From assembly GCA_050053515.1 (NCBI GenBank), contig JASFTQ010000006.1:1-38996 (forward strand): DNA of 38,996 nucleotides, read 5' to 3'. Shown here piece by piece: positions 25,123-32,850 of the stretch; position 1 is the first letter of the stretch, and every line of letters begins with the position of its first letter. The notes under the pieces were generated by a model that worked only from the letters and a program-made list of their open reading frames with translations, was not told where the DNA came from and searched no databases. The position numbers were made by a program, and so were the translations under genes. This stretch comes from G020354645 sp050053515 (lineage in GTDB: Bacteria; Desulfobacterota; Desulfobacteria; Desulfobacterales; G020354645).

Positions 25123-25453
25123 AATGAGGGATCGGGGTATTTTTTTCACGGCAAGATGCCGGGTTGTTGCCTGCCAAGCCTGACAGCGGCAACTGCCCTG
25201 CATTTTACTGCCGGTTATTTAAAACGTTCACTCCAACAAGAACCGGCCGGCTTGCTTCCCTGTAAGCCCTGCCTTTTAATGAGGGGTGAAGGGAAGCTAT
25301 TCTAAACAGAGAGTTTCCTTTCCGGGAAGACCCGCCCTTTAGGGCGGGTAGCTTCACACCGTGTTTTGCCTTTCTCGGCGGCAATAGCCCTCTGCCGATC
25401 GGAAGTGCAGGGGCGATCAGCTTGTCGTGAAAAAAATACCCCGACCCTTCATT
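25123..25453. mobile_element. 331-bp MITE-like element with ~28-bp terminal inverted repeats
   Basis: The outer ends are inverted repeats: 25122-25150 and the reverse complement of 25426-25454 agree at 27 of 29 positions, sharing for example TCGGGGTATTTTTTTCACG. The element is bounded by TA on both sides (25121-25122 and 25454-25455), as expected for a TA target duplication of the IS630/Tc1 type. It holds no gene. Inside are a perfect hairpin CCCGCCC-TTTA-GGGCGGG (25331-25348) followed by AGCTTCAC, resembling IS200/IS605 ends, and segments homologous to repeats at 30286, 31541 and 37785. It sits between the activator gene (25075) and the palindrome at 25463. Confidence 0.7.
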
Positions 25454-25462
25454 TACACAATT

Positions 25463-25477
25463 ATACAAATTTGTAAT
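25463..25477. promoter_or_regulatory. 15-bp palindromic site, copy 2 of the glnK-region operator
   Basis: ATACAAATTTGTAAT here is identical to 16824-16838. It lies ~99 bp upstream of dinB and ~395 bp upstream of the activator gene on the other strand. If the 331-bp MITE is removed, the distance to the activator ATG becomes only ~60 bp, so it may originally have been the activator's own operator. The palindromic core TACAAATTTGTA is followed by A+T-rich DNA. The bound protein is unknown. Confidence 0.5.
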
Positions 25478-25568
25478 AAATACCATTTTGCTGCTAAAAT
25501 CAAGTCATTAATGTCCGAGACGGTTTTGCAGGCGCCCAACAATCAAAATAATAAATTGGTTTTATCCC

Positions 25569-26738
25569 ATGATTCTCCACATTGACATGGATGCTTTTTA
25601 TGCCTCCGTCGAGCAATTGGACAATCCCGATTTGAGAGGCAAATGCGTCATTGTGGGCGGTAGCGCCGCCCGCGGTGTCGTTTCGGCCGCCAGTTATGAG
25701 GCCAGAAAATATGGGGTGCATTCGGCCATGCCTATTTTTCAAGCCAAACAGAAGTGCCCCAAGGGCGTTTTTGTCCGGCCCAGATTTGAGCGATACAAGG
25801 AAGTTTCACGACAGATCATGTCCCTGCTGCAGGAATTCACGCCTTTGGTTGAACCGGTCTCCATCGATGAAGCTTATATGGACATTCGCGGCTGTGACAA
25901 ACTTCACGGATCTCCTGAAGAAATCGGCGCCTTGATAAAGAAAATAGTAAAACAAACCGCGGATTTGACCTGTTCGGTGGGCATCGCTCCCAATAAATTT
26001 TTAGCCAAGATTGCATCCGACATGGATAAACCGGATGGTTTGGTGGTTATTTTACCGGAACATGTCCAACAATTCATCGATGAACTGCCCATTCAAAAGG
26101 TACCCGGTGTGGGCCATAAAACAGCCCAGCAACTCAAGTTGCTGGGCATCCGGACCCTGGGTGATATGAAAAAATATCCGGAGGAGTTGATACAGAGCCG
26201 GCTCGGCAAAAACGGTAAAAGGCTTTTGGAACTTGCAGACGGCATTGATGATACACCGGTTACACCGTCTTCTCCACATAAATCAGTTAGCTCGGAGAGC
26301 ACCCTGTCTCAAGATACCCGAAACACGGAACTGCTCAATACCCTTATTTTGAGGCATTCCGAAGATGTAGCCAAACAATTGAGAAAAATGGGCCTGCGCG
26401 CAAAAACAGTCACCTTGAAATTAAAACATGCTGATTTTAAACAAGTCACGCGCAGCACGACTTTGACGGTGCCGCTGCAATCCTCGGATAAAATATATTT
26501 TGCAGCTTCACGGTTGTTGGCCGACTATCCTCTAAAAAAGCAGGTGCGGTTAATCGGGGTAGGCGTGACCGGTCTGGTTCCGGCGAATTTACCGCTGCAA
26601 TTGAATCTTTTTGAAGAGATTAAAATTAAGGGGGACCACTGGGAAAAAGTAGACCGTGCCCTGGATACCATCACTCAGAAGTTTGGCAAAAATGCCATCA
26701 AGCGTGCCAGCCTGCGTAAAAAGAACCACACCCCGTAG
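25569..26738 (+). CDS. dinB: DNA polymerase IV (Y-family translesion polymerase)
   Basis: DinB is a low-fidelity Y-family polymerase that copies damaged DNA and is usually part of the SOS response. The 389-residue protein has both catalytic acidic motifs: HIDMDAFYASVEQ at the N-terminus and VSIDEAYMDI near residue 100. It also has 'YEARKYGVHSAMPIFQAKQ', the helix-hairpin-helix thumb region KVPGVGHKTAQQLKLLGI, and a little-finger domain. It ends in a Lys-rich tail without an obvious QL-x-LF clamp motif, although 'LQLNLFEE' near residue 352 could serve as one. It stands alone. No LexA box that I recognise lies upstream; the 15-bp palindrome at 25463 is the only conspicuous site. Confidence 0.96.
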   Translation: MILHIDMDAFYASVEQLDNPDLRGKCVIVGGSAARGVVSAASYEARKYGVHSAMPIFQAKQKCPKGVFVRPRFERYKEVSRQIMSLLQEFTPLVEPVSIDEAYMDIRGCDKLHGSPEEIGALIKKIVKQTADLTCSVGIAPNKFLAKIASDMDKPDGLVVILPEHVQQFIDELPIQKVPGVGHKTAQQLKLLGIRTLGDMKKYPEELIQSRLGKNGKRLLELADGIDDTPVTPSSPHKSVSSESTLSQDTRNTELLNTLILRHSEDVAKQLRKMGLRAKTVTLKLKHADFKQVTRSTTLTVPLQSSDKIYFAASRLLADYPLKKQVRLIGVGVTGLVPANLPLQLNLFEEIKIKGDHWEKVDRALDTITQKFGKNAIKRASLRKKNHTP

Positions 26739-26916
26739 CAGAAGCAGCTCGTTCTAATAAGCGGGGCTTGCCGGTAGGAAAAAGGCCTAATTCAGTTTTG
26801 AGCCACCGCTTTTAAGGCACTTTACGGCACGGTTTGCACGGTTGTGATACGCGGCATTTTCCCTTTTTTAACGGGCTGCTGGCCAAATTCCTTTGAGCGG
26901 TCATTATAGCGGATGT

Positions 26917-26987
26917 AAAGCTCCCCGCCCCAAGGGGCGGGGATGCTGCCGTTCGGCAGTGCTTCGCAGCCCGGAAAGGAAGATATC
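26917..26987 (-). repeat. IS200/IS605-end-like hairpin repeat, copy A
   Basis: It begins GTAAAGCTCCCCGCCCC and forms CCCCGCCCC-AA-GGGGCGGGG (26923-26942), followed by a second hairpin CTGCCG-TT-CGGCAG (26946-26959) and the tail AGCCCGGAAAGGAAGATATC. The same string of parts occurs at 31451-31520 and, inverted, at 30350-30417. It ends about ten bases from the zur stop codon and could terminate the znu-zur operon. The flanking 26739-26916 holds nothing else I can name. Confidence 0.7.
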
Positions 26988-26997
26988 TTTTTAAACT

Positions 26998-27450
26998 CTA
27001 ACACGCGCATTTTTCAAACTTTAGACAGTTCTTGCAGGTTCCGTCGAAGCAAACTTCCACGCCATCAATCATTCCCGGAAATGTAAGGGTGAGCGGCGCC
27101 ATATCCAGTGTCAGGCTTTCCGGGCTCAAGCACTCCATATGGCCACAGCGTTTGCAATAAAAATGGGGGTGGGGCTGATGATGCCGGTTTGGTGCCAGGC
27201 CATAATGAAACGAGCGTCCGCCGCCACTGAGTCGTTTTACAATTCCCTTTTTTACCAAAAGATCCAGGATTCGGTAGACCGTAACCCGGTTTATGTTAAT
27301 GTTGCGCGTGAGCGTTTCAAATATTTGCCGAGTGTTTAAGGGGCGATTATTGTTTCCGACAACTTCAAGTATTTTAATCCTATGGGGGGTTGGCGCTAAA
27401 CCTGCCTGGCTGAGTAGCTGCGTATAATCACATCGATGACACATAATCAT
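26998..27450 (-). CDS. zur: Fur-family metalloregulator, probably Zur
   Basis: A 150-residue Fur-family repressor with an N-terminal winged helix ('HRIKILEVVGNNNRPLNTRQ', 'NININRVTVYRILDLLVKKG'), the metal-site loop HHQPHPHFYCKRCGHMECL, and a C-terminal Cys pair (GTCKNCLKFEKCAC) for the structural zinc. The gene is last in the znuA-C-B run and overlaps znuB by ATGA (27447-27450); this linkage is the main reason to call it Zur rather than Fur. A second in-frame ATG lies two codons in. It likely represses the znu operon, possibly at the palindrome at 30207-30223. Confidence 0.88.
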   Translation of the reverse strand: MIMCHRCDYTQLLSQAGLAPTPHRIKILEVVGNNNRPLNTRQIFETLTRNININRVTVYRILDLLVKKGIVKRLSGGGRSFHYGLAPNRHHQPHPHFYCKRCGHMECLSPESLTLDMAPLTLTFPGMIDGVEVCFDGTCKNCLKFEKCAC

Positions 27451-28325
27451 ATTCTTTCCGTCTTGTCTCGGGGTGTTCTGTCTTCAGGATTTACCTGAGC
27501 GAAATAGGCGCGGCGGGTGATGTAGTTTTCAAGCACCACGGCCATAAGAAACGCCGTTCCGGCGACGAGTATTATCGAGGCTCCGGAAGTCAAATTAAAA
27601 GCATAGGACAGCCAAAGACCGGTTAAGGTAAAAACCATGCTCAACAGGCAGGAAGAAATCATCATTTTAAACAACGATGTTGAGAATTTTTCGGCAATGA
27701 AGGGTGGGATGGTTAAAAGTGCAATCACCAGAATCAATCCGACCACTCTTATGATCAGCACAATGGACACCGCCAGCTGGCCAATGAGAAAAAAGTACAA
27801 TAGTTTTACCCGAACACCTCTTATCTGGGCAAACTCTTCATCATAAGATATTGCCAGATAATCGTTATAAAAGTAAGTCACCGTGCAAATAATCACGATC
27901 CCTACGACCAGCATCATCCACAGATCAGTATCCGGCACGCTCAGGAGACTGCCGAACAGATAACTCATCAAATCGACATTATAGCCCGGTGTTAAATCGA
28001 TGAGGATAATTCCCAGGGCCATGCCGACCGCCCAGAGCACCCCGATAATGGTATCGGCCCGATGCCTGGCTGTTAAGGTGACGGTTGCCATTACCATTGC
28101 AGCTAACAGAGAAAAGCCGATGGTGCCCAGCAGATATGGCCAACCGAAGAAAAATGCAAGTCCAATGCCGCCATAAGCAGCATGAGCAATACCTCCGGAC
28201 AGAAAGACAATTCGGTTGACGACGACCAGGGTTCCCATAACACCGCAGATAATGGCGGCCAGCAATCCGGCAGCAATTGCATTTTGCATAAATTCGTATT
28301 GAAAAGCCTGCAGCATATCAATCAT
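27447..28325 (-). CDS. znuB: Zinc ABC transporter permease
   Basis: The membrane subunit of a Zn/Mn-type ABC-3 importer. It has 292 residues with about eight hydrophobic segments and the family's helices around AAIICGVMGTLVVVNRIVFL, then 'SGGIAHAAYGGIGLAFF', plus 'ALLTIPPFIAEKFSTSL', the ATPase-contact region. ATG at 28323-28325 overlaps znuC by 8 bp; another in-frame ATG lies three codons later. Order and overlaps (znuA-znuC-znuB-zur) indicate one transcript. Confidence 0.94.
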   Translation of the reverse strand: MIDMLQAFQYEFMQNAIAAGLLAAIICGVMGTLVVVNRIVFLSGGIAHAAYGGIGLAFFFGWPYLLGTIGFSLLAAMVMATVTLTARHRADTIIGVLWAVGMALGIILIDLTPGYNVDLMSYLFGSLLSVPDTDLWMMLVVGIVIICTVTYFYNDYLAISYDEEFAQIRGVRVKLLYFFLIGQLAVSIVLIIRVVGLILVIALLTIPPFIAEKFSTSLFKMMISSCLLSMVFTLTGLWLSYAFNLTSGASIILVAGTAFLMAVVLENYITRRAYFAQVNPEDRTPRDKTERI

Positions 28326-29097
28326 CCTCGTGGTTCATCAGGACCCGATGCGGCAACCCATGAGCAATGAGCTCGACGGGGCAGGTCTCTTCCACCGAGC
28401 AGTGATACATCGTTTCAATCATTTCCCCGGTAACCTCTGCCTGGTTATGATAGTGCAGATGTTGATTGACACAGGCAACTGATTTCACGTATCCGGAAAG
28501 CACCATCAGATCGTGGCTGACGATGACGATGGTGATGGTCTCGTTGAGTTGCTTTAAAAGATTATAAAACCCTCTCTGCCCTTTCGTGTCGATGCTGGCG
28601 GTGGGTTCATCTAAAAAAAGAATTTCCGGTTCGGTAACCAGTGCACGGGCAATTAAAACCCTTTGGATCTGTCCCCCGGAAAGCTCACCGATGCGACGCT
28701 CACAAAACTCGCCCATTTCCAGTTTGTCCAGTGCTTCACGGGCATGGATCCGATCCTGACGTGAGTATCGGGACCAACCCCTGCCGGGCTTGAGTTTTCC
28801 CATAAGAACCACATCAAGTGCTGAAATGGGAAATTGCATGTTGATATGAACATCTTGAGGGACATATCCGATGCGATGAGAGGCCTCCGATGGGGTGGCG
28901 GCAAAAATACGAATGCTGCCCTGCGTTGGTTTAAGTAATCCCAACATAAGCCTTAAGAGTGTGGTTTTTCCTCCCCCGTTGGGTCCGATCATGGCCAAAA
29001 AATCACCTTTTTGGACGTCCAGATTAACATCTTCCAGGATCGGGTACTCGTTAAAGGAAAAGCAGAGATTGCGGATGTCAATGATGATATCATTCAT
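28318..29097 (-). CDS. znuC: Zinc ABC transporter ATP-binding protein
   Basis: The cytoplasmic ATPase of the importer, 259 residues. It shows Walker A GPNGGGKTTLLRLM, Q-loop 'YVPQDV', signature LSGGQIQRVLIARAL, Walker B EILFLDEPTAS and the H-loop VSHD. A C-terminal extension contains His/Cys residues (VNQHLHYHNQ, YHCSVEETCPVELIAHG), plausible metal contacts also seen in ZnuC-like proteins. It overlaps znuA (29094-29097) and znuB (28318-28325), so translation is coupled throughout. Confidence 0.95.
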   Translation of the reverse strand: MNDIIIDIRNLCFSFNEYPILEDVNLDVQKGDFLAMIGPNGGGKTTLLRLMLGLLKPTQGSIRIFAATPSEASHRIGYVPQDVHINMQFPISALDVVLMGKLKPGRGWSRYSRQDRIHAREALDKLEMGEFCERRIGELSGGQIQRVLIARALVTEPEILFLDEPTASIDTKGQRGFYNLLKQLNETITIVIVSHDLMVLSGYVKSVACVNQHLHYHNQAEVTGEMIETMYHCSVEETCPVELIAHGLPHRVLMNHEDD

Positions 29098-30056
29098 GGC
29101 ATGGCCTTTTTCATGGCATTCTTGAATTTCCTCGCTTGGTGGCGAAGGTTAACCGCCCAATCCTCTGCAAGAGGATCTGCAAAAACGATTTCGGCGCCGA
29201 TGGCCTTGGCAATCATTGCAGCGCTTTTCGTTGAAAATTGGGGTTGAACAAAAACCACCCTGATATTCCTGCGTCGGGCATATTCGATAATCTCTGTTAA
29301 TTGTGCCGGCTTGGGATCTTTTCCTTCGGCTTCGACAGGCAACTGTTGCAAACCGTAGGCTTGGGCAAAGTATCCCCATGACGGGTGAAACACCAGAAAT
29401 TTAAGCCCCTGATGGCCGACAAATGTGTTTCTGAGTTCGGCATCCAGGTCCACAAGTTCTAAAATAAACCCTTTATAGTTGGCTTCATAATCGGTGCGAT
29501 GGGCCGGGTCGACCGCTTGAAGCGCTGTCAGAATCCTGCGCACCTGGATCATTACCAACGGCGGAGACAACCAAATGTGAGGATCGGGTTCGCCGTGTCT
29601 GTGGTCGGCTTCGAAACGACCTAGCTCGCTTCCGGCGTGATGTTGGCCCATCTCATGTTGTCCGAAAGCTTCGGGATGGATCCCCTCTGCGGGCTGTTCT
29701 TTTTTACCGTAAAGATGCTGGACGGTCATGGGAATCTTGGTGATTCCGTCGTCGGTGCGCACCACCTTCATTTTCGGGTTAGTGGCAGCTATCTTTGGCA
29801 GCCATACTTTTTCGAAAGGAACTCCAATGGCGTAATAGATTTTGGCTTTCGACAGGCTCACCATCTGTTTGGGTTTGGGCTCATAAGTTGCCGGACTGGC
29901 ACCGGGTTCGACCAGAACGGATACGTCCACCAGATCCCCGCCAATCTTCTGGACAAAATACTTTTGCGGAAGGATGCTGACGAACACAGAGACTTTGTCA
30001 ACTGCCCGGGCAAGGGAAAGCCAACCGGTTAAAAGAAAACCGATTGAAGCGGTCAT
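29094..30056 (-). CDS. znuA: Zinc ABC transporter substrate-binding protein (atypical first ligand)
   Basis: A periplasmic cluster A-I metal-binding protein with a signal peptide ending near ARA|VDK. A His-rich loop (GQHEMGQHHAGSE, DHRHGEPDPHIWLSP) typical of zinc-specific ZnuA precedes the second ligand His, and the third is in FHPSWGYFAQAYG. At the first ligand position the usual P-H-x-[YF]-E-P reads PATYEPKP, so that histidine is missing. The ATG at 30054-30056 lacks a nearby Shine-Dalgarno. A perfect GGAGG (reverse of 30084-30088) lies six bases before an in-frame ATA at 30075-30077, which would add the basic residues expected of a signal-peptide n-region. The true start may therefore be upstream. 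Confidence 0.92.
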   Translation of the reverse strand: MTASIGFLLTGWLSLARAVDKVSVFVSILPQKYFVQKIGGDLVDVSVLVEPGASPATYEPKPKQMVSLSKAKIYYAIGVPFEKVWLPKIAATNPKMKVVRTDDGITKIPMTVQHLYGKKEQPAEGIHPEAFGQHEMGQHHAGSELGRFEADHRHGEPDPHIWLSPPLVMIQVRRILTALQAVDPAHRTDYEANYKGFILELVDLDAELRNTFVGHQGLKFLVFHPSWGYFAQAYGLQQLPVEAEGKDPKPAQLTEIIEYARRRNIRVVFVQPQFSTKSAAMIAKAIGAEIVFADPLAEDWAVNLRHQARKFKNAMKKAMP

Positions 30057-30206
30057 GATTACAATTCTCGGTCTTATTTTTAACCTCCGGTCAGCAAATA
30101 AGTTACATCTTTAAAGACAATTCGATATAAACACATATAATTTAAAAATATTTGAAATTTTAACTTAATCCTGATTCAAAGGGTATTTATGGGCTTAACC
30201 AAATAT

Positions 30207-30223
30207 ATGCAAATTAATTGCAT
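30207..30223. promoter_or_regulatory. Palindrome upstream of znuA, candidate Zur operator
   Basis: ATGCAA-N5-TTGCAT forms a 17-bp inverted repeat ~150 bp upstream of znuA. A Zur gene is part of the downstream operon and autoregulation of znu operons by Zur is general. The site does not match the enterobacterial Zur consensus and is rather far from the gene, so the assignment is tentative. Confidence 0.35.
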
Positions 30224-30285
30224 GGATGTCAAGAATGAACCACGAGGTGCTGTCGCCCTAGTGGCCGTGGCGCATTTGTGACCGG

Positions 30286-30444
30286 TTCGCTTCCCTGCAA
30301 GTCCCGCCTTTCAATGCGAGGGTTAAGGAAATCTATCTGAAACAGATATCCTCCTTTCCGGGCTGCGAAGCACTGCCGAACGGCAGAACTTTCCTCTTTT
30401 AGGACGGGGGGCTTCACAAAAATTTACCGCCGGCCCGCACCTCT
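30286..30444. repeat. Composite repeat: degenerate hairpin element copy C plus TIR-like end
   Basis: 30286-30356 (CTTCCCTGCAAGTCCCGCC ... GAAACAGATATCC) resembles 25247-25317. 30350-30417 is the inverted hairpin repeat (CTTTCCGGGCTGCGAAGC ... GGGGGGCTTCAC), with a degraded main stem. 30412-30444 (AAAAATTTACCGCCGGCCCG then CACCTCTTCATT) matches the element end at 38256-38290. The composite abuts the truncated 5' side of the ABC transporter pseudogene and may mark the deletion that removed its beginning. The rest of the 30057-30446 gap holds the znuA promoter region. Confidence 0.6.
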
Positions 30445-30446
30445 TC

Positions 30447-31075
30447 ATTATTGGTGTGTGCCAGCAAGACAATACCCTGGATCTCGACCTCAGTGTAGAA
30501 AAAAATTTGTTGGTATTCGCCGGTTATTTTTCAATTCCTGCAAGGGATGCCAGACAACGCAGCAACGGGCTGCTTGATTTTTTCGCCCTGGGACACAAAA
30601 AAGACGCCAAAGTTATGGAATTGTCCGGGGGGATGGCCCGAATACTTTATATTGACCCGGGCGTTGATAAATCAACCGGACCTCTTGATCTTAGACGAAC
30701 CGACGACAGGACTTGACCCGCAATCCAGGCATCAGGTCTGGGAAAAGCTGGAGGCTTTGAAAAAAACCGGGCTGACGGTTGTGATTGCCACCCATTACAT
30801 GGAGGAGGATTCAGACCTCAACGATACGGTCAAAAATGAGTTTTGCAATGAAACCTGCATTTAGCGGAACATTTTTCCCGGTATCGAATTTACCGCAGTG
30901 GGCCCAGCCCCTGGCCCTGGTATTTCCGTTGTATCATCTTGTTGAACTGGCACGCTGGTTTGGTTCGGGAACGAAGGCAATGAGCGGTTTTTGGAACATC
31001 GCTTATTTGCCGCTATTTCTTCTCATTTTTTCGTTTTTAGGACTCAAGGCTATGCGCAAGCGCTTGATTCTTTGA
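30447..31075 (+). pseudogene. Decayed ABC-2 exporter: ATPase fragment fused to permease C-terminus
   Basis: Three frames together spell parts of a NodI/DrrA-NodJ/DrrB-type exporter. From ~30452 one frame reads VCQQDNTLDLDLSVEKNLLV and 'MELSGGMARILYI' (Q-loop and signature). Near 30650 the match shifts frame to LTRALINQPDLLILDEPTTG ... VVIATHYMEED (Walker B, H-loop). After ~30812 it jumps to a third frame, FSGTFFPVSNLPQWAQPLAL ... LKAMRKRLIL, the C-terminal end of an ABC-2 permease. Walker A, the ATPase C-terminus and most of the permease are gone. At least one frameshift, an internal deletion and a 5' truncation are needed, so no functional product is expected. Confidence 0.85.
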
Positions 31076-31142
31076 CAAACATCTAGCCTCCCTTTAAACA
31101 TGGAAGCAAACCGGTCATCTGTGCTTATAGGAGGAAAGTTAA

Positions 31143-31454
31143 ATGTGTCAGCGATGCCCGGCTCCTTCAGATCGGTATATCATTCAGGACAAAAAAACCG
31201 GGTTATTTGTCTGTGAAGAATGTGGCTTTTCGGTTAAGGCCTTGACATCCGCCGCCTATAAGTCCGGCAGCTACATATGGAATGTAAATCCGGCCTGGCC
31301 GTCTTTCAACTCATTTGAGGATTTGATGGCACAGGTAACCGGCAAGGGAACAGTTTCGATGCCTGCCTGCAATTTGGTCCGCAACATTCCCTCCCGCCTG
31401 CTGAGTTATGCATACGAGGTGCTGAAGGCCAAAGCATCCACGGCCAAAAAGTGA
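31143..31454 (+). CDS. Small zinc-ribbon protein of unknown function
   Basis: A 103-residue protein with two CxxC knuckles near the N-terminus (CQRC at 2-5 and CEEC at 24-27) forming a likely zinc ribbon, and an otherwise unassigned helical C-terminus ending in a Lys/Ala-rich tail. A strong AGGAGG lies seven to eight bases before the ATG, which supports expression. The TGA stop (31452-31454) falls inside the GTGAAGC edge of the hairpin repeat at 31451-31520, so the repeat insertion may have set the present C-terminus. Confidence 0.75.
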   Translation: MCQRCPAPSDRYIIQDKKTGLFVCEECGFSVKALTSAAYKSGSYIWNVNPAWPSFNSFEDLMAQVTGKGTVSMPACNLVRNIPSRLLSYAYEVLKAKASTAKK

Positions 31455-31520
31455 AGCCTCCCCGCCCCAAGGGGCGGGGAGGCTGCCGTTCGGCAGTGCT
31501 TCGCAGCCCGGATAGGAAGA
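31451..31520 (+). repeat. IS200/IS605-end-like hairpin repeat, copy B
   Basis: It starts GTGAAGC and forms a perfect 13-bp stem, GCCTCCCCGCCCC-AA-GGGGCGGGGAGGC split over 31456-31483, followed by CTGCCG-TT-CGGCAG and AGCCCGGATAGGAAGATG. It is nearly identical in layout to copy A (26917-26987). It overlaps the stop codon of the preceding gene and may act as its terminator, although no U-tract follows the stem. Confidence 0.75.
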
Positions 31521-31540
31521 TGTTCCTATCAGCTAACTCA

Positions 31541-31622
31541 GGGATCGGGGCAATTTTTGCGACGACAAGATGCCGGGTTGTTGCCTGCTCGGCGGCAACT
31601 GCCTTACATTTTGCTGCACCCA
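31541..31622 (+). repeat. Partial copy of the left half of the 25123-25453 element
   Basis: GGATCGGGGCAATTTTTGCG, then ACAAGATGCCGGGTTGTTGC, then GGCAACTGCC and CATTTTGCTGC match 25129-25213 in order, with small gaps. It directly follows hairpin copy B and precedes the unrelated element at 31636. It is probably a deletion remnant of the same MITE family. Confidence 0.6.
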
Positions 31623-31635
31623 AGTACCTTTCGGG

Positions 31636-31791
31636 CTGTGTCGTAATTCGTCATCCCGGCCAAGTTCCGCGAAGCGGGCGCGAGCCGGGATCCAGTAATT
31701 GCTTGTTAATATTAGTAAATACTGGATTCCGGATCTCATCTTGCTATGCGGGATTCGTCCGGAATGACGGCTTTCGCGAATTGCGACACAG
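31636..31791. mobile_element. 156-bp MITE-like palindromic element (second family)
   Basis: The outer ends CTGTGTCGTAATTCG and CGAATTGCGACACAG are inverted repeats, matching at 14 of 15. Inner arms (GTCATCCCGG ... GGATCCAGTA and TACTGGATTCCGG ... CCGGAATGAC) pair across a short A+T-rich centre. The GTCATTCCGG...GGATTCCAGTA theme is widespread among small repeats in proteobacterial genomes. There is no coding capacity. The remaining sequence to 31887 carries the moxR leader. Confidence 0.65.
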
Positions 31792-31887
31792 TCTCTTTGC
31801 CGACAGGTATTGGCCTGATTTGATCTGAATATTATTTTATGTTAAAATAATTCAGTTACTTAGAGACATATTTGAGGCGGGTTGAAG

Positions 31888-32850
31888 ATGGACAGCGCAA
31901 CAGCAGAATCAGATGGTTCGTCCGGCAGGAGAATCTATCAAAAAATTTATGCGAACATTCAAAAAGTGATGAAAGGCCAATCGGAGGCCATCCGGAAATT
32001 GCTGTCGGCCTTTGTCAGTGGCGGTCATGTTCTTTTGGAGGACTACCCGGGGACCGGCAAGACCACATTGGCCAAGGCCCTGGCGCTTTCAATCGATGCC
32101 AAATTCAAGCGCATACAGTTCACCCCGGACCTTCTACCGTCGGATATCCTCGGCATTTCGGTTTTCGATCAAAACGCGCAAGCCTTCCACTTCCATGCCG
32201 GCCCGATTTTCGCCAACATCGTCTTGGCGGACGAGATCAACCGCGCCTCACCGCGAACACAATCTGCGCTGCTGGAAGCCATGGCAGAGTCTCAAGTCAG
32301 CATCGACGGTGAGTTGAGGCAGCTGGAGGATCTCTTTTTTGTTATTGCCACCCAGAATCCGGTGGAATCACGCGGCACCTACCCGCTGCCGGAAGCTCAA
32401 ATGGATCGGTTTGCCCTGCAGTTCAGCCTGGGATATATTTCACCGGAAGATGAAGTGGCCGTGTTATCAGACCAGATGCAACACCACCCGATCGATACTA
32501 TCCAAGCCTGCGTTTCCATGGAGGAGATCGCCGCATTGAAACAGCAGGTCCGGCAGATAAGAATCAGCCCTGAAATCAAACGCTTCCTGGTGGATATTGT
32601 CAATGCCACTCGGGCTACTGCAGGTGTTCAATTGGGGGCAAGCCCAAGAGCCTCGCTGGCATTGATGAAGGTCGCACAGGCCCTGGCCCTGTTTGACGGA
32701 TCCGAATTTGTACACCCCGAACACATCCAGGAGATTGCCGTCCCGGTTATTGCGCATCGAATCGTGATGGATCCCCAGGCGCGGTTTTCCGGAACCACCG
32801 CAGAGGGCGTTGTTGGAGAGATTTTGAAATCCGTCCCGGCCCCGGCCTGA
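31888..32850 (+). CDS. MoxR-family AAA+ ATPase
   Basis: A MoxR-type AAA+ ATPase, thought to act as a chaperone for metal insertion or complex assembly. Visible motifs are Walker A EDYPGTGKTTLAKALA, Walker B region IVLADEINRASPRTQSALLE, sensor 1 FVIATQNPVESRGTYPLPEA and sensor 2 around LGASPRASLALM. ATG at 31888 gives 320 residues; an in-frame TTG at 31882 sits closer to GAGGCGGG and is an alternative. It heads a MoxR-DUF58-transglutaminase set, a conserved association in bacteria. Confidence 0.93.
   Translation: MDSATAESDGSSGRRIYQKIYANIQKVMKGQSEAIRKLLSAFVSGGHVLLEDYPGTGKTTLAKALALSIDAKFKRIQFTPDLLPSDILGISVFDQNAQAFHFHAGPIFANIVLADEINRASPRTQSALLEAMAESQVSIDGELRQLEDLFFVIATQNPVESRGTYPLPEAQMDRFALQFSLGYISPEDEVAVLSDQMQHHPIDTIQACVSMEEIAALKQQVRQIRISPEIKRFLVDIVNATRATAGVQLGASPRASLALMKVAQALALFDGSEFVHPEHIQEIAVPVIAHRIVMDPQARFSGTTAEGVVGEILKSVPAPA

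Noticed and set aside
25123..25453. CRISPR array or intact insertion sequence
   Set aside because: The repeats are inverted and degenerate, not regularly spaced direct repeats, and no transposase frame is present.
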